From Neoalteromonas facilis (GTDB lineage: Bacteria; Pseudomonadota; Gammaproteobacteria; Enterobacterales; Alteromonadaceae): a stretch of DNA of 64,000 nt. The stretch lies in NCBI RefSeq assembly GCF_002807665.1, contig NZ_PEAY01000001.1:806001-870000 (forward strand). Direction: 5' to 3'. Numbering within the stretch: position 1 is the stretch's first letter; each line of letters begins with the position of its first letter. The notes beneath the pieces are model-generated. The model searched no databases and was not told the origin of the DNA. It saw only the letters and a program-made list of their open reading frames with translations. Position numbers and translations under genes: made by a program. Of the stretch, positions 16,562 through 26,522 are shown piece by piece.

Positions 16562-18178
16562 ATGAGTTTAGCGGAATTAGGTAATGCAGTCGGCAAGGTT
16601 GAATCGATTTGCCAGCCGGCGAGTTATGTCATGGATCCTTTAATCGCGTATGAACAAATATGCGCAGATAGCCCCTACTCTATGCTGCTAGAATCAGCAG
16701 AAATCGATAGCAAGGATAACTTACAAAGTTTGATTTTGGTCGATGCCGCGCTACGTTTTGAATGTAATATCGATACGGTTACATGCGAAGCGTTAACAGA
16801 TAATGGTCAGCACCTGCTTGCGTTGATAGAAGCGCATTGTCCCGTCACCATTTTAAGCACTCGTGACAAAAATTGTATTACATTGCATTGCCCTGCAAGC
16901 GACAATGACACCGATGAAGATGCGCGTTTAAAACAAGCCTCAGTGTTCGACGCATTGCGGTTGGTCATCAAACACATTCAACCGATCAGAGACGAGCCAC
17001 ACGCTGTTTTTATGGGCGGTGCATTTGCCTATGACTTACTGGCAACATTTGAGCACCTTCCTGCCGTCGAAAATGGTGCCAATACCTGCCCTGATTACGT
17101 GTTTTATGTAGCAGAGACATTAGTACGCATTGATCATCAACAACAAACTACTGAAGTCATTGGCAGCGTATTTTCCGGCGAGCAAGTTGCCAATGCATAC
17201 TTTCGCGTCAGTCAGCGGGTAGAACATCTAAAAGCTGCCTTACAATCATTACCTGAGCATTTAGCCAATCCAAATGTAACAGTGGTTGACGAAGCGCTTG
17301 TGGTCGATAAGTCGGATGATGCCTTCATTGAAGATGTTGTAGCATTAAAGGAGCATATTTTGGCAGGAGACATATTCCAAGTTGTGCCTTCTAGAACCTT
17401 TTCTCTGCCTTGCCCTGCACCTTTACATGCATACGCTGAACTGCGTAAACGCAACCCTAGCCCCTACATGTTTTATCTTAAAGATCAGGACTTCTGCATG
17501 TTTGGCGCGTCTCCTGAATCAGCCCTGAAATATGCCGCTGATACCAATATCGTCGAGATATACCCGATTGCGGGCACCCGAGGTCGCGGCAAACGTGCTG
17601 ACGGCAGCTATGATCCCGACTTAGACAGTCGCATTGAATTAGATTTACGCGAAGACAGTAAAGAAAAATCAGAACACTTGATGCTGGTTGATCTTGCACG
17701 AAATGACGTGGCACGCGTCAGTGAGCCTGGCACACGCTATGTGAAAGACTTACTTAAAGTCGATCGTTACTCACATGTAATGCACTTGGTGTCTCGTGTG
17801 GTTGGTGAACTGCGCAGCGATCTAGACGCCTTGCACGCCTACCAAGCCTGCATGAACATGGGCACACTCGTGGGTGCGCCCAAGGTCAGTGCAGCCACAT
17901 TGATCCGCGAAGTAGAAAAAAAACGTAGAGGTAGCTACGGAGGTGCCGTTGGATACTTGAATGCTCAGGGCGATATGGACAGCTGTATCGTTATCAGAAG
18001 CGCCTTCGTGCAACATGGAAAAGCCTTTATCCAAGCAGGTGCTGGCGTTGTCTATGACTCAAACCCTCAAGCCGAGGCCGATGAAACCCGCAGTAAAGCA
18101 CAGGCTGTTATTAGTGCTATTCAAGCAGCCAATACATTGCTAGCTTCACCAACGAATTCACAAGGAGTATCAGCATGA
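16562..18178 (+). CDS. trpE: Anthranilate synthase component I
   Basis: A 538-residue TrpE. With TrpG it converts chorismate and glutamine to anthranilate. The feedback-inhibition element MLLESAEI is near residue 40. The chorismate-binding half contains DIFQVVPSRTFS, PSPYMFYL, FGASPESALK, PIAGTRGRG and GAPKVSAATLI. A GGAG site lies 11 bases before the ATG, just beyond the attenuator T-tract. Its stop overlaps trpG (ATGA). The presence of the LLES element predicts normal inhibition by tryptophan. PabB is excluded by operon context. Confidence 0.97.
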   Translation: MSLAELGNAVGKVESICQPASYVMDPLIAYEQICADSPYSMLLESAEIDSKDNLQSLILVDAALRFECNIDTVTCEALTDNGQHLLALIEAHCPVTILSTRDKNCITLHCPASDNDTDEDARLKQASVFDALRLVIKHIQPIRDEPHAVFMGGAFAYDLLATFEHLPAVENGANTCPDYVFYVAETLVRIDHQQQTTEVIGSVFSGEQVANAYFRVSQRVEHLKAALQSLPEHLANPNVTVVDEALVVDKSDDAFIEDVVALKEHILAGDIFQVVPSRTFSLPCPAPLHAYAELRKRNPSPYMFYLKDQDFCMFGASPESALKYAADTNIVEIYPIAGTRGRGKRADGSYDPDLDSRIELDLREDSKEKSEHLMLVDLARNDVARVSEPGTRYVKDLLKVDRYSHVMHLVSRVVGELRSDLDALHAYQACMNMGTLVGAPKVSAATLIREVEKKRRGSYGGAVGYLNAQGDMDSCIVIRSAFVQHGKAFIQAGAGVVYDSNPQAEADETRSKAQAVISAIQAANTLLASPTNSQGVSA

Positions 18179-18807
18179 TCAATGTTTTTTTACTCGATAA
18201 CATTGATTCATTCTCCTACAACTTGGTGGATGAATTGCGTGCCTTAAAAGTAAACGTAAAGATATATCGAAATACCGTATCTGCACATACGATTTTCGCG
18301 GCGATGGAAATCGCTCGCCGACAAGCACCGGTCATACTGGTGTTGTCACCCGGCCCTGGCAGCCCATCTGAAGCCGGTTGCATGCCTGAATTGTTAGCCT
18401 TGTGCGCGGGTAAATTCCCGATTATTGGTATTTGTTTGGGGCATCAGGCAATCGTTGAATTCTGCGGCGGAAAAGTCGTAAGAGCCGATCAAGTTGTTCA
18501 CGGAAAGTCTTCAGCGATCACCCATCAAATGCCTGAACTGTTCGGGGCTTTACCGAACCCACTAAATGTCGCACGTTATCATTCTCTGATTGGCAAAGAC
18601 TTGCCTAGCTGCCTGTCGGTCATCGCACACTATCAGCATTTACCGATGGCGGTCTTCCATGAAGAACATAAGATGATCGGTTTTCAGTTTCACCCGGAAT
18701 CAATTCTGACAGCACAAGGTAGCCAGTTACTTATGCAAACGATTAACTACTTAACCTCAGCGACGACGCCAATGACAACTTCATCATCGCAACAGCCTAA
18801 GGAGTAA
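18175..18807 (+). CDS. trpG: Anthranilate synthase glutamine amidotransferase component
   Basis: A 210-residue class I glutamine amidotransferase with the catalytic Cys in GICLGHQAIVEF, the oxyanion segment LSPGPGSPSEAG and the His/Glu pair in QFHPESILT. It supplies ammonia to TrpE. It is separate from TrpD here, unlike the TrpGD fusion of enterics. It is preceded by AAGGAG and overlaps the trpE stop by four bases, ensuring equal translation of the two subunits. It could also serve PabB, as in organisms with one shared subunit. Confidence 0.95.
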   Translation: MINVFLLDNIDSFSYNLVDELRALKVNVKIYRNTVSAHTIFAAMEIARRQAPVILVLSPGPGSPSEAGCMPELLALCAGKFPIIGICLGHQAIVEFCGGKVVRADQVVHGKSSAITHQMPELFGALPNPLNVARYHSLIGKDLPSCLSVIAHYQHLPMAVFHEEHKMIGFQFHPESILTAQGSQLLMQTINYLTSATTPMTTSSSQQPKE

Positions 18808-18811
18808 TACT

Positions 18812-19858
18812 ATGATCATGGATAATCAACGCGTTATTGACTGCCTAGAACAATTGTATCGGGGAGAATCTCTCGACCAAGCCACCAGCTATGCTTTGTT
18901 TAATAATGTGATGCAGGGCAAGCTTGATCCTAGCCAGCTTTCGGCCCTTCTGGTAGCGCTCAAGATAAAAGGTGAAACAGCAGCCGAGATAGCCGGTGCT
19001 GCCGATGCGATGCGCGCCAACGCGACACCGTTTGAACGCCCAGACTACGATTTTGCAGATATCGTCGGGACCGGTGGCGATGGTCATAACACCATTAATA
19101 TCTCATCAGCAGCAGCCATTGTGGCCGCCAGTTGTGGAGCACCCGTTGCGAAACATGGAAATCGCAGTGTTTCATCAAAATCTGGCTCTGCCGATTTGTT
19201 CGCTGCGTTTGGTTATGAATTGATGTCTTCTCCACAAGCCGCGCGTAAATGTTTGGATGAGTCGGGTTTTTGTTTCTTATTTGCGCCGGTCTATCATTCC
19301 GGTGTGAAGCACGCCATCCCGATCCGTTCAGCCCTGAAGACCCGTACACTCTTTAACATACTGGGCCCACTCGCCAATCCAGCAAAACCAACTTACAGCG
19401 TGCTAGGCGTCTATAGCCCTGATTTGCTGCAGCCATATGCAGATGTGGCAAGCCGAATTGATATGCCGCATGCACTGATTATTCACGGCAGTGGTTTGGA
19501 TGAAATTGCAGTACATGGCCCAACCCAAGTGATTGAAGTTAACCATGGTGAGCAGAAGAAATACGCACTGACGCCTGAAGATTTTGGCCTACCCCACTAC
19601 ACACTCGATGATATAAAAGGTGATGAGCCTGAAGTGAATAAGCGCTTAATTGCTGATGTTTTGAATGGTCAGGGCAAGCCTGCGCACAGAGCCGCAATAG
19701 CCATGAACGCTGCCGCAGTAATAAAACTGAGTGGTAAAGCTGAAACTTACAAACAAGCGACGGAGATGGCCCTCGCCGCAATTGACAGCGGCAAACCTAT
19801 CAAAACCATCGCATTAGCCGCCAAGGTTAGCCAATCAGGATCTGGAGAGAACCAATAA
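18812..19858 (+). CDS. trpD: Anthranilate phosphoribosyltransferase
   Basis: A 348-residue TrpD that transfers phosphoribose from PRPP to anthranilate. The PRPP-binding glycine loop GTGGDGHNT, KHGNRSVSSKSGSAD, and FNILGPLANPA are all intact. An AAGGAG site precedes two nearby ATGs (18812 and 18818). Either could be used. The stop overlaps trpC (TAATG). It is the monofunctional form. Confidence 0.96.
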   Translation: MIMDNQRVIDCLEQLYRGESLDQATSYALFNNVMQGKLDPSQLSALLVALKIKGETAAEIAGAADAMRANATPFERPDYDFADIVGTGGDGHNTINISSAAAIVAASCGAPVAKHGNRSVSSKSGSADLFAAFGYELMSSPQAARKCLDESGFCFLFAPVYHSGVKHAIPIRSALKTRTLFNILGPLANPAKPTYSVLGVYSPDLLQPYADVASRIDMPHALIIHGSGLDEIAVHGPTQVIEVNHGEQKKYALTPEDFGLPHYTLDDIKGDEPEVNKRLIADVLNGQGKPAHRAAIAMNAAAVIKLSGKAETYKQATEMALAAIDSGKPIKTIALAAKVSQSGSGENQ

Positions 19859-21279
19859 TGTCAAACGTCCTAGCCCAGATCGTTGCCGATAAACGAGAAG
19901 AAGTCGCGTTGCGTAAAGTTGAGTTCCCGCTTGCCGAATTTCAGTCGCAGCTTGCGCCCACCGAAAAGTCTTTTTACGACGCACTTGCCGCCCCGAATGC
20001 GAGCTTTATTCTGGAATGTAAAAAAGCATCACCGTCAAAAGGTTTGATCCGCAAGTCATTTGATTTAGACGAAATTCTGGCGGCTTATACCCCTTACGCT
20101 GCCTGTATATCGGTTCTTACCGATGAAAAATATTTCCAAGGTACTTTTGACTACCTAGCCTATGTCACCGCACGAGTGACTCAACCTGTGATCAATAAGG
20201 ATTTTTTTGTCGATGAATATCAGGTTCACTTAGCGCGCTACCATGGCGCTGACGCCATCTTATTGATGTTATCTGTTCTTAATGATGCCGAATACACCGC
20301 TTTAGCAAATATTGCGACTCATTACCACATGGCTGTTTTAACCGAAGTCAGTAACGAAGAAGAAATGCAACGAGCAATTGCCTTAAAAGCCAATATCATT
20401 GGTATCAACAATCGCAATCTACGTGACTTATCAACTGATCTTGCGACAACAGAGCGTTTAACACCCATGCTGCAAAACGTGCAATTCCCTCATGTTGTGA
20501 TCTCTGAAAGTGGTATCTATACCCATGCGGACGTCAAGAGACTCAGCCCACTATGTGATGGCTTTTTGGTAGGCAGTGCGTTAATGGCTCAAGATGACAT
20601 CACTCGTGCTGTTAAGTCGTTGCTGTTTGCAAACACCAAAGTCTGCGGAATAACGACTGTGGAAGCTGCCACCTACCTGACAACGAGTCCGGCCAATTAT
20701 GCCGGGTTAATTTTTGCTGACAAATCAAAGCGTAAAGTCAGCTTTGAGCAAGCAACCAAGATTGTTGCAGCAGCACACAATCAATATGTCGGCGTATTTG
20801 TTGATCAGCCAATCGACTTGATAGTCGAATATGCTCATCAACTTAGCCTTGCAGCCGTGCAGTTGCATGGGAACGAAACCCTAGCTGATATTCGTGCACT
20901 AAAACACAAACTTCCCCCAACCTGCGAAATTTGGAAGGCAATTGGCGTTGATATTACCTCTGATTCGGTGAAGTCTTTACCGGTTTCGCTCACCCACGCA
21001 GATGATCCAATGTGGTCCATTGTGGATAAAGTACTTATAGACAGCAAAAGCGGCGATCAATCGGGCGGCACAGGACGTCAGTTTGATTGGTCTTTGGTAA
21101 AGCACATGGTCCATCCTGAGCGTCTTATATTGGCTGGGGGCATTTCGCCAAACAATGTTACAGCAGCGCTGGCGACCGGTGTTGCCATGTTAGACATAAA
21201 TTCAGGCGTCGAAAGCGCGCCAGGCGTAAAAAGTTTATCCAAATTGAATGCACTGTATGCGCATTTACGAAGTTACTAA
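19858..21279 (+). CDS. trpC: Bifunctional indole-3-glycerol phosphate synthase / phosphoribosylanthranilate isomerase
   Basis: A 473-residue fusion. Residues 1-255 are the synthase barrel, with ILECKKASPSKGLIR, INKDFFVDEYQ, LTEVSNEEE and VISESGI. Residues 256-473 are the isomerase barrel (TrpF), with KVCGITTVEAA, LHGNET, LIDSKSGDQSGGTGR and ILAGGISPNNV. The fusion is typical of enteric, vibrio and Shewanella/Alteromonas lineages and is absent from Pseudomonas. It carries out steps three and four of the pathway. Both active-site sets appear complete. Confidence 0.96.
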   Translation: MSNVLAQIVADKREEVALRKVEFPLAEFQSQLAPTEKSFYDALAAPNASFILECKKASPSKGLIRKSFDLDEILAAYTPYAACISVLTDEKYFQGTFDYLAYVTARVTQPVINKDFFVDEYQVHLARYHGADAILLMLSVLNDAEYTALANIATHYHMAVLTEVSNEEEMQRAIALKANIIGINNRNLRDLSTDLATTERLTPMLQNVQFPHVVISESGIYTHADVKRLSPLCDGFLVGSALMAQDDITRAVKSLLFANTKVCGITTVEAATYLTTSPANYAGLIFADKSKRKVSFEQATKIVAAAHNQYVGVFVDQPIDLIVEYAHQLSLAAVQLHGNETLADIRALKHKLPPTCEIWKAIGVDITSDSVKSLPVSLTHADDPMWSIVDKVLIDSKSGDQSGGTGRQFDWSLVKHMVHPERLILAGGISPNNVTAALATGVAMLDINSGVESAPGVKSLSKLNALYAHLRSY

Positions 21280-21297
21280 AATACATACGAGATAACG

Positions 21298-22479
21298 ATG
21301 AATAAATTAGACACAAAATTTGGCGAGTTTGGCGGTATGTATGTACCTGAGCTGCTCATTCCCGCGCTCGACCAGTTAGAGCAAGCATTTTTAGATGCTA
21401 AGGAAGATCCAGAATTTCAACGCGAGTTTATGTCACTGTTACATGACTATGCGGGTCGCCCGACAGCGATGACACTGACACGAAACTTAGTCACCAACCC
21501 AAATGTAAAGCTGTACCTCAAGCGGGAAGACCTACTTCACGGGGGTGCACACAAAACGAATCAGGTGTTAGGCCAAGCGCTATTGACCAAGCGCATGGGG
21601 AAACAGGAAGTTATTGCCGAAACGGGCGCTGGGCAACACGGCGTTGCGACGGCCCTCGCCTGTGCGCTACTGGGTTTAAAAGCGCGCATATACATGGGCG
21701 CAAAAGATGTTGAACGTCAGGCGCCGAACGTCTTTAGAATGCGTTTGATGGGAGCCGAAGTGATCCCGGTTAATTCAGGATCAGGCACCTTGAAAGACGC
21801 AGTAAATGAAGCGATGCGAGACTGGTCTGCAAACTATGATAAGGCACATTACTTACTGGGTACTGCAGCTGGCCCTCACCCATTTCCAACCATTGTGCGT
21901 GAATATCACCGCATGATTGGCGAAGAAACACGTCAGCAGATCATGGAAAAAGAAGGGCGACTGCCTGATGCCGTTGTCGCGTGTGTAGGCGGAGGTTCAA
22001 ACGCTATCGGGATGTTTGCCGATTTTATTGACGAACCCTCAGTACGGTTAGTAGGTGTAGAGCCTGCCGGTAAAGGTATTCACACCAAGGAGCACGGCGC
22101 CGCGATTTGCACAGGCTCTAAAGGTATTTTGCATGGCGCGTACAGCTTCATTATGCAAGACAAAGACGGTCAGATCGAAGAATCCTATTCTGTTTCTGCT
22201 GGTTTAGATTACCCAGCAGTGGGTCCGCAACACGCGCACCTTGCCGAAACCGGTCGTGCCGAATATGTCGCGATCACCGATGAAGAGGCGCTTAACGCCT
22301 TTAAGCTTCTGGCACGCAAAGAAGGGATTATCCCAGCACTAGAATCTTCACATGCGCTAGCCCATGCTCTCAACATGGCAGATGAAGCCGAAGAGGACAC
22401 CATTATCGTGGTCAACCTATCTGGACGTGGCGATAAAGATTTGAATCACGTTATATCTATCTTAGGGGAGAATGCCTAA
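21298..22479 (+). CDS. trpB: Tryptophan synthase beta subunit
   Basis: A 393-residue TrpB of the standard TrpB1 type. The pyridoxal-phosphate lysine is in [12 protein letters not shown], the substrate loop is [10 protein letters not shown], the phosphate-binding loop is GGGSNAIG, and the C-terminal segment [11 protein letters not shown] is intact. It condenses indole and serine and receives indole through the tunnel from TrpA, whose gene overlaps the last base of trpB. Length and motifs are normal. Confidence 0.97.
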   Translation: MNKLDTKFGEFGGMYVPELLIPALDQLEQAFLDAKEDPEFQREFMSLLHDYAGRPTAMTLTRNLVTNPNVKLYLKREDLLHGGAHKTNQVLGQALLTKRMGKQEVIAETGAGQHGVATALACALLGLKARIYMGAKDVERQAPNVFRMRLMGAEVIPVNSGSGTLKDAVNEAMRDWSANYDKAHYLLGTAAGPHPFPTIVREYHRMIGEETRQQIMEKEGRLPDAVVACVGGGSNAIGMFADFIDEPSVRLVGVEPAGKGIHTKEHGAAICTGSKGILHGAYSFIMQDKDGQIEESYSVSAGLDYPAVGPQHAHLAETGRAEYVAITDEEALNAFKLLARKEGIIPALESSHALAHALNMADEAEEDTIIVVNLSGRGDKDLNHVISILGENA

Positions 22480-23279
22480 TGTCACGCTATGAAGCGATGT
22501 TCACGCGATTATCTGAACAAAACCAAGGCGCCTTTGTCCCTTTTGTTATGTTGGGTGATCCTGGCAAACAATCCTCTATCGACATCATTCGACAGCTTAT
22601 TCTCAGTGGCGCTGATGCATTAGAGCTCGGTATTCCCTATTCCGATCCCATTGCCGACGGTCCAACCATTCAAGGCGCCAGTATTCGTGCGCTAAGTGCT
22701 GGCATCACACCATCAGATTGCTTTGATATTATCCGTGCCATCCGCGATGAATTCGAGCATGTCCCTATTGGCTTGCTGCTATATAGTAATCTTGTGCTTA
22801 AACCCGGCATTGAGAGCTTCTATCAAGCAGCAGAAGACGCAGGTGTAGACTCTATCCTGATCGCTGATGTGCCACTGCGTGAAGCACAGCAATTTATTAG
22901 CATCGCAAAACAACACCACATACAACAGATACTTATTGCCCCTCCCAACGCGACTGATGAGACCCTTCAGGCCATAGGTGAATTATCATCCGGATATACC
23001 TACCTACTTGGCAGAGCGGGCGTGACGGGTGCAGAAACTGCCGCAGACATTCCAGCCTCGGCCTTGATTGATAAACTGACCCAATATAAAGTTGCGCCTC
23101 CGTTATTGGGATTTGGCATATCCACCCCTGAACAGGTCAGAAGTGCCATACAAGCTGGGGCCGCAGGCGCTATATCGGGTTCAGCCACCGTCAATATTAT
23201 TGCCAACAACCTTGGCGATCATGACGCGATGCTCACTGAATTAGGCGAGTTTGTCAGCGCGATGAAAGCTGCAACGTAA
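22479..23279 (+). CDS. trpA: Tryptophan synthase alpha subunit
   Basis: A 266-residue TIM barrel with the two catalytic acids in [19 protein letters not shown] (Glu near 48, Asp near 59). The phosphate-binding loops [11 protein letters not shown] and [10 protein letters not shown] are intact. It cleaves indole-3-glycerol phosphate to indole. It overlaps trpB by one base. It is the last biosynthetic gene of the operon. yciI follows after 22 bp and may be read through. Confidence 0.97.
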   Translation: MSRYEAMFTRLSEQNQGAFVPFVMLGDPGKQSSIDIIRQLILSGADALELGIPYSDPIADGPTIQGASIRALSAGITPSDCFDIIRAIRDEFEHVPIGLLLYSNLVLKPGIESFYQAAEDAGVDSILIADVPLREAQQFISIAKQHHIQQILIAPPNATDETLQAIGELSSGYTYLLGRAGVTGAETAADIPASALIDKLTQYKVAPPLLGFGISTPEQVRSAIQAGAAGAISGSATVNIIANNLGDHDAMLTELGEFVSAMKAAT

Positions 23280-23301
23280 CGGCCCAAAACCTAAGGAATA
23301 T

Positions 23302-23604
23302 ATGATGCTATATGTAATAGTTGCGCAAGATATACCGGACTCATTGCCCAAACGTCTTGCGGCGCGTCCTGACCATTTAGCACGGTTAGAAGCGCTAAAA
23401 GCACAAGAACGACTGTTCGTTGCCGGCCCGAATCCAGCCATAGATTCCGTTGATCCCGGCGATGCCGGTTTTACCGGAAGTATCGTTATTGCAGAGTTTG
23501 ACAGTTTGGAAGATGCAAAACAGTGGGCAGATGCCGACCCCTATATAACCGCGGGTGTCTATCAATCAGTTACCGTTAAACCATTTAAAAAGGTTTTGCC
23601 ATAA
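23302..23604 (+). CDS. yciI: YciI-family protein
   Basis: A 100-residue ferredoxin-like fold protein with the family pattern: MLYVIVAQD at the start, [21 protein letters not shown] (conserved His) and [17 protein letters not shown] near the end. YciI domains use a His/Asp pair and can be dehalogenase- or mutase-like, but the physiological substrate is unknown. It is downstream of trpA on the same strand, preceded by AAGGAA. A hairpin follows the stop. Confidence 0.88.
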   Translation: MMLYVIVAQDIPDSLPKRLAARPDHLARLEALKAQERLFVAGPNPAIDSVDPGDAGFTGSIVIAEFDSLEDAKQWADADPYITAGVYQSVTVKPFKKVLP

Positions 23605-23656
23605 AGCATATTGGGCTTTGATACGAGCACGAGTCTTATCAAAGCCCACAATGCTT
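23604..23656 (+). terminator. Long imperfect hairpin after yciI
   Basis: TGGGCTTTGATA (23612-23623) pairs exactly with TATCAAAGCCCA (23637-23648). An outer AAGCAT/ATGCTT stem (23604-23609/23651-23656) extends it. It has no T-tract and lies between yciI and arfB. It could end the trp transcript or stabilise its 3' end. Confidence 0.5.
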
Positions 23657-23672
23657 AGGATCAACGATTACA

Positions 23673-24098
23673 ATGAATGACACGATCGCCATCAACAATC
23701 ATGTTTTTCTGCCACTCGAAGAAATCGACATGCACCCCATGCGCGCGCAGGGGGCTGGCGGTCAAAACGTAAATAAAGTGTCATCCGCCATCCATTTGCG
23801 TTTTGATATTAACGCATCGAGTCTACCCGAAAGGTATAAGCAAGCACTGTTACAGCAACGTGATACACGCATTACGCAAGATGGCGTTCTTGTTTTAAAG
23901 GCACAGCGCTTTAGAACTCAAGAAGCCAACAAAAAAGACGCGATAGAACGTCTGGTCACAATTATTCAGCAAGCCGCTTATGTTGCTCCAACGCGCAAAG
24001 CAACCAAACCCACTAAAGCTTCACAAAAACGTCGTGTCGATGCCAAAAAGCGCAATGGCATGAACAAGCAATTGCGCGGAAAAGTGAATCTTCCGTAA
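23673..24098 (+). CDS. arfB: Alternative ribosome-rescue peptidyl-tRNA hydrolase ArfB (YaeJ)
   Basis: A 141-residue release-factor-like protein. The GGQ motif (residues 29-31, in AQGAGGQNVNKVSSAIHL) hydrolyses peptidyl-tRNA. It lacks the codon-recognition domain of RF1/RF2. The basic C-terminal tail (KPTKASQKRRVDAKKR and beyond) is the part that inserts into the empty mRNA channel of stalled ribosomes. It rescues ribosomes on non-stop messages independently of tmRNA. It is a separate transcription unit after the yciI hairpin. Confidence 0.94.
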   Translation: MNDTIAINNHVFLPLEEIDMHPMRAQGAGGQNVNKVSSAIHLRFDINASSLPERYKQALLQQRDTRITQDGVLVLKAQRFRTQEANKKDAIERLVTIIQQAAYVAPTRKATKPTKASQKRRVDAKKRNGMNKQLRGKVNLP

Positions 24099-24197
24099 CC
24101 CCGCACAATTCAGCGAGCATTCATTCAGCTGGCGTATGCTTGTACATAGTATTACAGTACAATCGATGTAAAGGTAACCTTGCGAGCATTTAACTCT

Positions 24198-24500
24198 ATG
24201 AAAGACAACCGGTTATTTAACCTGTTAATCGCAGTATTGATGAGCCTAACGCTTAGCGGTATCGCTATGCCTGCTTATGCTCAACAAAAAGAAAAACAGG
24301 ATAAAACCGAAAAGATTGATAAAACGCAAGCTGCCGAAAGGGCTAGAGCTGAACTCAAAGGCCGGGTGCTTAAGGTAGAAAAACGCCAAGACAACTACCG
24401 CGTAAAAGTCTTACAAAAATCCGGACGTGTGGTTTCGGTAGATGTTGATAAAAAGTCGGGTGCAGTAAAGCCGTCTAAAGACAAAAAGGAAAAGCGATGA
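24198..24500 (+). CDS. Small secreted PepSY-like protein
   Basis: About 100 residues with a signal peptide ending near MPAYAQQ and a PepSY-like segment (AAERARAELKGRVLKVEK, then RVVSVDVDKKSGAV). Two starts are possible. I list the ATG at 24198. A TTG at 24180 has a better AAGG site and would add six residues. The stop overlaps the response-regulator ATG (ATGA), so it is translationally coupled to a PhoP/PhoQ-like system. Periplasmic PepSY proteins in this position may modulate the sensor kinase, which is inference. Confidence 0.8.
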   Translation: MKDNRLFNLLIAVLMSLTLSGIAMPAYAQQKEKQDKTEKIDKTQAAERARAELKGRVLKVEKRQDNYRVKVLQKSGRVVSVDVDKKSGAVKPSKDKKEKR

Positions 24501-25180
24501 GATTACTCGTAGTTGAAGACGACAGCCGCCTACTGATGCAACTCGATAGCTATTTGCGTGGCAATGGTTACAGCGTGGACTTGGCCGATGACGGCGAAAA
24601 AGCGCTATTTCTGTTAAACGAACACCCCTATGATTTAGCCATTGTTGATATCGGCTTGCCGAAAATAGACGGGTTTGAAGTCATACGTTCGGCGCGCTCG
24701 AAAGATATTAAATGCCCTATATTGATCCTCACTGCCCGCGACCGTTGGCAAGAAAAAGTAGAAGGGTTAGACGCAGGTGCAGATGACTACCTGACTAAAC
24801 CCTTTCACAATGAAGAACTGATTGCCCGCGTTAAAGCGCTCATTCGCCGTTCTTCTGGACAACCCAATCCCGTTGTCACCTTTGGCCCCATTAGCATGGA
24901 CACGCGAAGCGAGGAAATACTGGTGTCCGGTCAATCTCTGGATTTAACTGCGTATGAATACAAGGTCATGGAATACCTGTTGATGAACCCCAGCAAAATT
25001 GTCTCCAAGACCGAGTTGACTGAACACATTTACGATCAAGACTTTGACTTAGATAGCAATGTCATCGAAGTATTTGTTGGGCGTCTGCGTAAAAAAATTG
25101 ATCCCGACGGCAGTATTAAACCAATAGAGACTTTGCGCGGGCGAGGCTACCGTCTAAACCGCCAGATCAATACAGACTAA
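24497..25180 (+). CDS. OmpR/PhoP-family response regulator
   Basis: A 227-residue DNA-binding regulator. The receiver has phospho-acceptor Asp51 in AIVDIGLPKIDG and Lys in LTKPFHNEE. The winged-helix output domain has LTAYEYKVMEYLLMNP, the recognition helix NVIEVFVGRLRKKI and the wing RGRGYRL. It is closest in pattern to PhoP/QseB. It is coupled upstream to a PepSY gene and followed after 7 bp by its kinase. The likely signals are divalent cations or antimicrobial peptides, by family analogy only. Confidence 0.93.
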   Translation: MRLLVVEDDSRLLMQLDSYLRGNGYSVDLADDGEKALFLLNEHPYDLAIVDIGLPKIDGFEVIRSARSKDIKCPILILTARDRWQEKVEGLDAGADDYLTKPFHNEELIARVKALIRRSSGQPNPVVTFGPISMDTRSEEILVSGQSLDLTAYEYKVMEYLLMNPSKIVSKTELTEHIYDQDFDLDSNVIEVFVGRLRKKIDPDGSIKPIETLRGRGYRLNRQINTD

Positions 25181-25187
25181 CTATTCG

Positions 25188-26522
25188 ATGCAACGCCTAT
25201 CCCTTCGCACGCGCAGCATACTGTTAGCATTAGCAGGTCTATTGTTTATTGTGCCCGGCTTGGTCTTAACAGTGGACCGCAGCTTTACCAGCAGCCTAGA
25301 ACAAGCAAAATTCAGCGAACTCAAACTGATGAGTCTTGCCATGATCACTGAGTTTGAGATCGATGAAGGAACCCCCTTCATGCCGCAACAACTATTCGAA
25401 GAAAAACTCAACTTGTTAGGCTCAGGCTACATTGGCTATATCATTTGGCAAAACGAAATCGTTTGGCGTAGCTTATCATCGCTTGATTATGCAGATCCTG
25501 TCGTCAACAGCCTTCCCTCCGTAGGCGATGAACTGCAGCTCAGTAACATCTTAATTGAACGCGAATACGATGATGTCACACTGCCCGCATTCTTCTATGC
25601 GTTTAGTGTTGAATATGAAGATGGCGGAACGTTCAAACCCGTATCCTTCTTAGTCTTTAACGAAGAAACCGAATTCCAGCAAAACCGACAAACATTTCTT
25701 ATTACATTATGGCAATGGATAGGATTACTCAGCTTAATTATCTTAGTGATTATTTTATTAGTTACCCGAGGGGTACTATCCCCCGTAACCAGTATTATCG
25801 AGAACATTAAATCGGCTGAACGTGGTGAATCAGACAAACTTACCGAGCGCTACCCGCCGGAATTGGAATCACTCAAAATCAGTATTAATCAATTGTTGGA
25901 TACCGAAGCCCAACAACGCCAGCGCTATAAAAATAGCTTAGGCGATCTCGCTCACAGCTTAAAAACACCGTTAGCGGTTATTCAGACGTCACAAGATTTA
26001 CCACCCCACATTGAAGATCCCTTACAGCAGATCAATGCCATTATTCAGCGTCAATTGAAACGAGCGGTTACCGGCAATACCCAACGTATGTCATCCATCG
26101 ACCTCGAGCCTTGCGTACAAAAACTACTGAATGCAATGCGTAAAGTACATGCCGATAAACAGTTAGATATTACCTCTTCGATTGACAATGATATTGGCGT
26201 TAAAGCAGACGAAACCGATCTGCTAGAGATGCTTGGAAATTTAATTGATAACGCCTGTAAATCTGCAAACTCAATGGTCAATGTAGAGGCAAAGCGTTTT
26301 GCAAACAGCATTCACATCTATGTCGACGATGACGGCACCGGCGTACCAGCCGATGACGCGAATGCCATTCTCAATCGTGGCGAGCGCCTTGATACCTATG
26401 ACGAAGGTCAAGGTATTGGTCTGGCCGTTGTCATTGATTTAATTGAAACCTACAACGGCCAACTCAGGATTGAAACCAGCCCACTCGGTGGAGCGCGCTT
26501 TAATGTGCAGCTTCCGCTTTAA
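25188..26522 (+). CDS. PhoQ-like sensor histidine kinase
   Basis: A 444-residue kinase with membrane helices near 11-30 and 168-190 around a periplasmic PAS-like sensor of about 135 residues. HAMP follows. The phospho-accepting His256 is in GDLAHSLKTPLAVI, and the ATPase has NLIDNACKSA, DDDGTGVP and GQGIGLAVV. The LAHSLKTPL H-box is characteristic of PhoQ and its relatives. It is the partner of the regulator just upstream. Its last four bases overlap the convergent permease gene. Confidence 0.92.
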   Translation: MQRLSLRTRSILLALAGLLFIVPGLVLTVDRSFTSSLEQAKFSELKLMSLAMITEFEIDEGTPFMPQQLFEEKLNLLGSGYIGYIIWQNEIVWRSLSSLDYADPVVNSLPSVGDELQLSNILIEREYDDVTLPAFFYAFSVEYEDGGTFKPVSFLVFNEETEFQQNRQTFLITLWQWIGLLSLIILVIILLVTRGVLSPVTSIIENIKSAERGESDKLTERYPPELESLKISINQLLDTEAQQRQRYKNSLGDLAHSLKTPLAVIQTSQDLPPHIEDPLQQINAIIQRQLKRAVTGNTQRMSSIDLEPCVQKLLNAMRKVHADKQLDITSSIDNDIGVKADETDLLEMLGNLIDNACKSANSMVNVEAKRFANSIHIYVDDDGTGVPADDANAILNRGERLDTYDEGQGIGLAVVIDLIETYNGQLRIETSPLGGARFNVQLPL

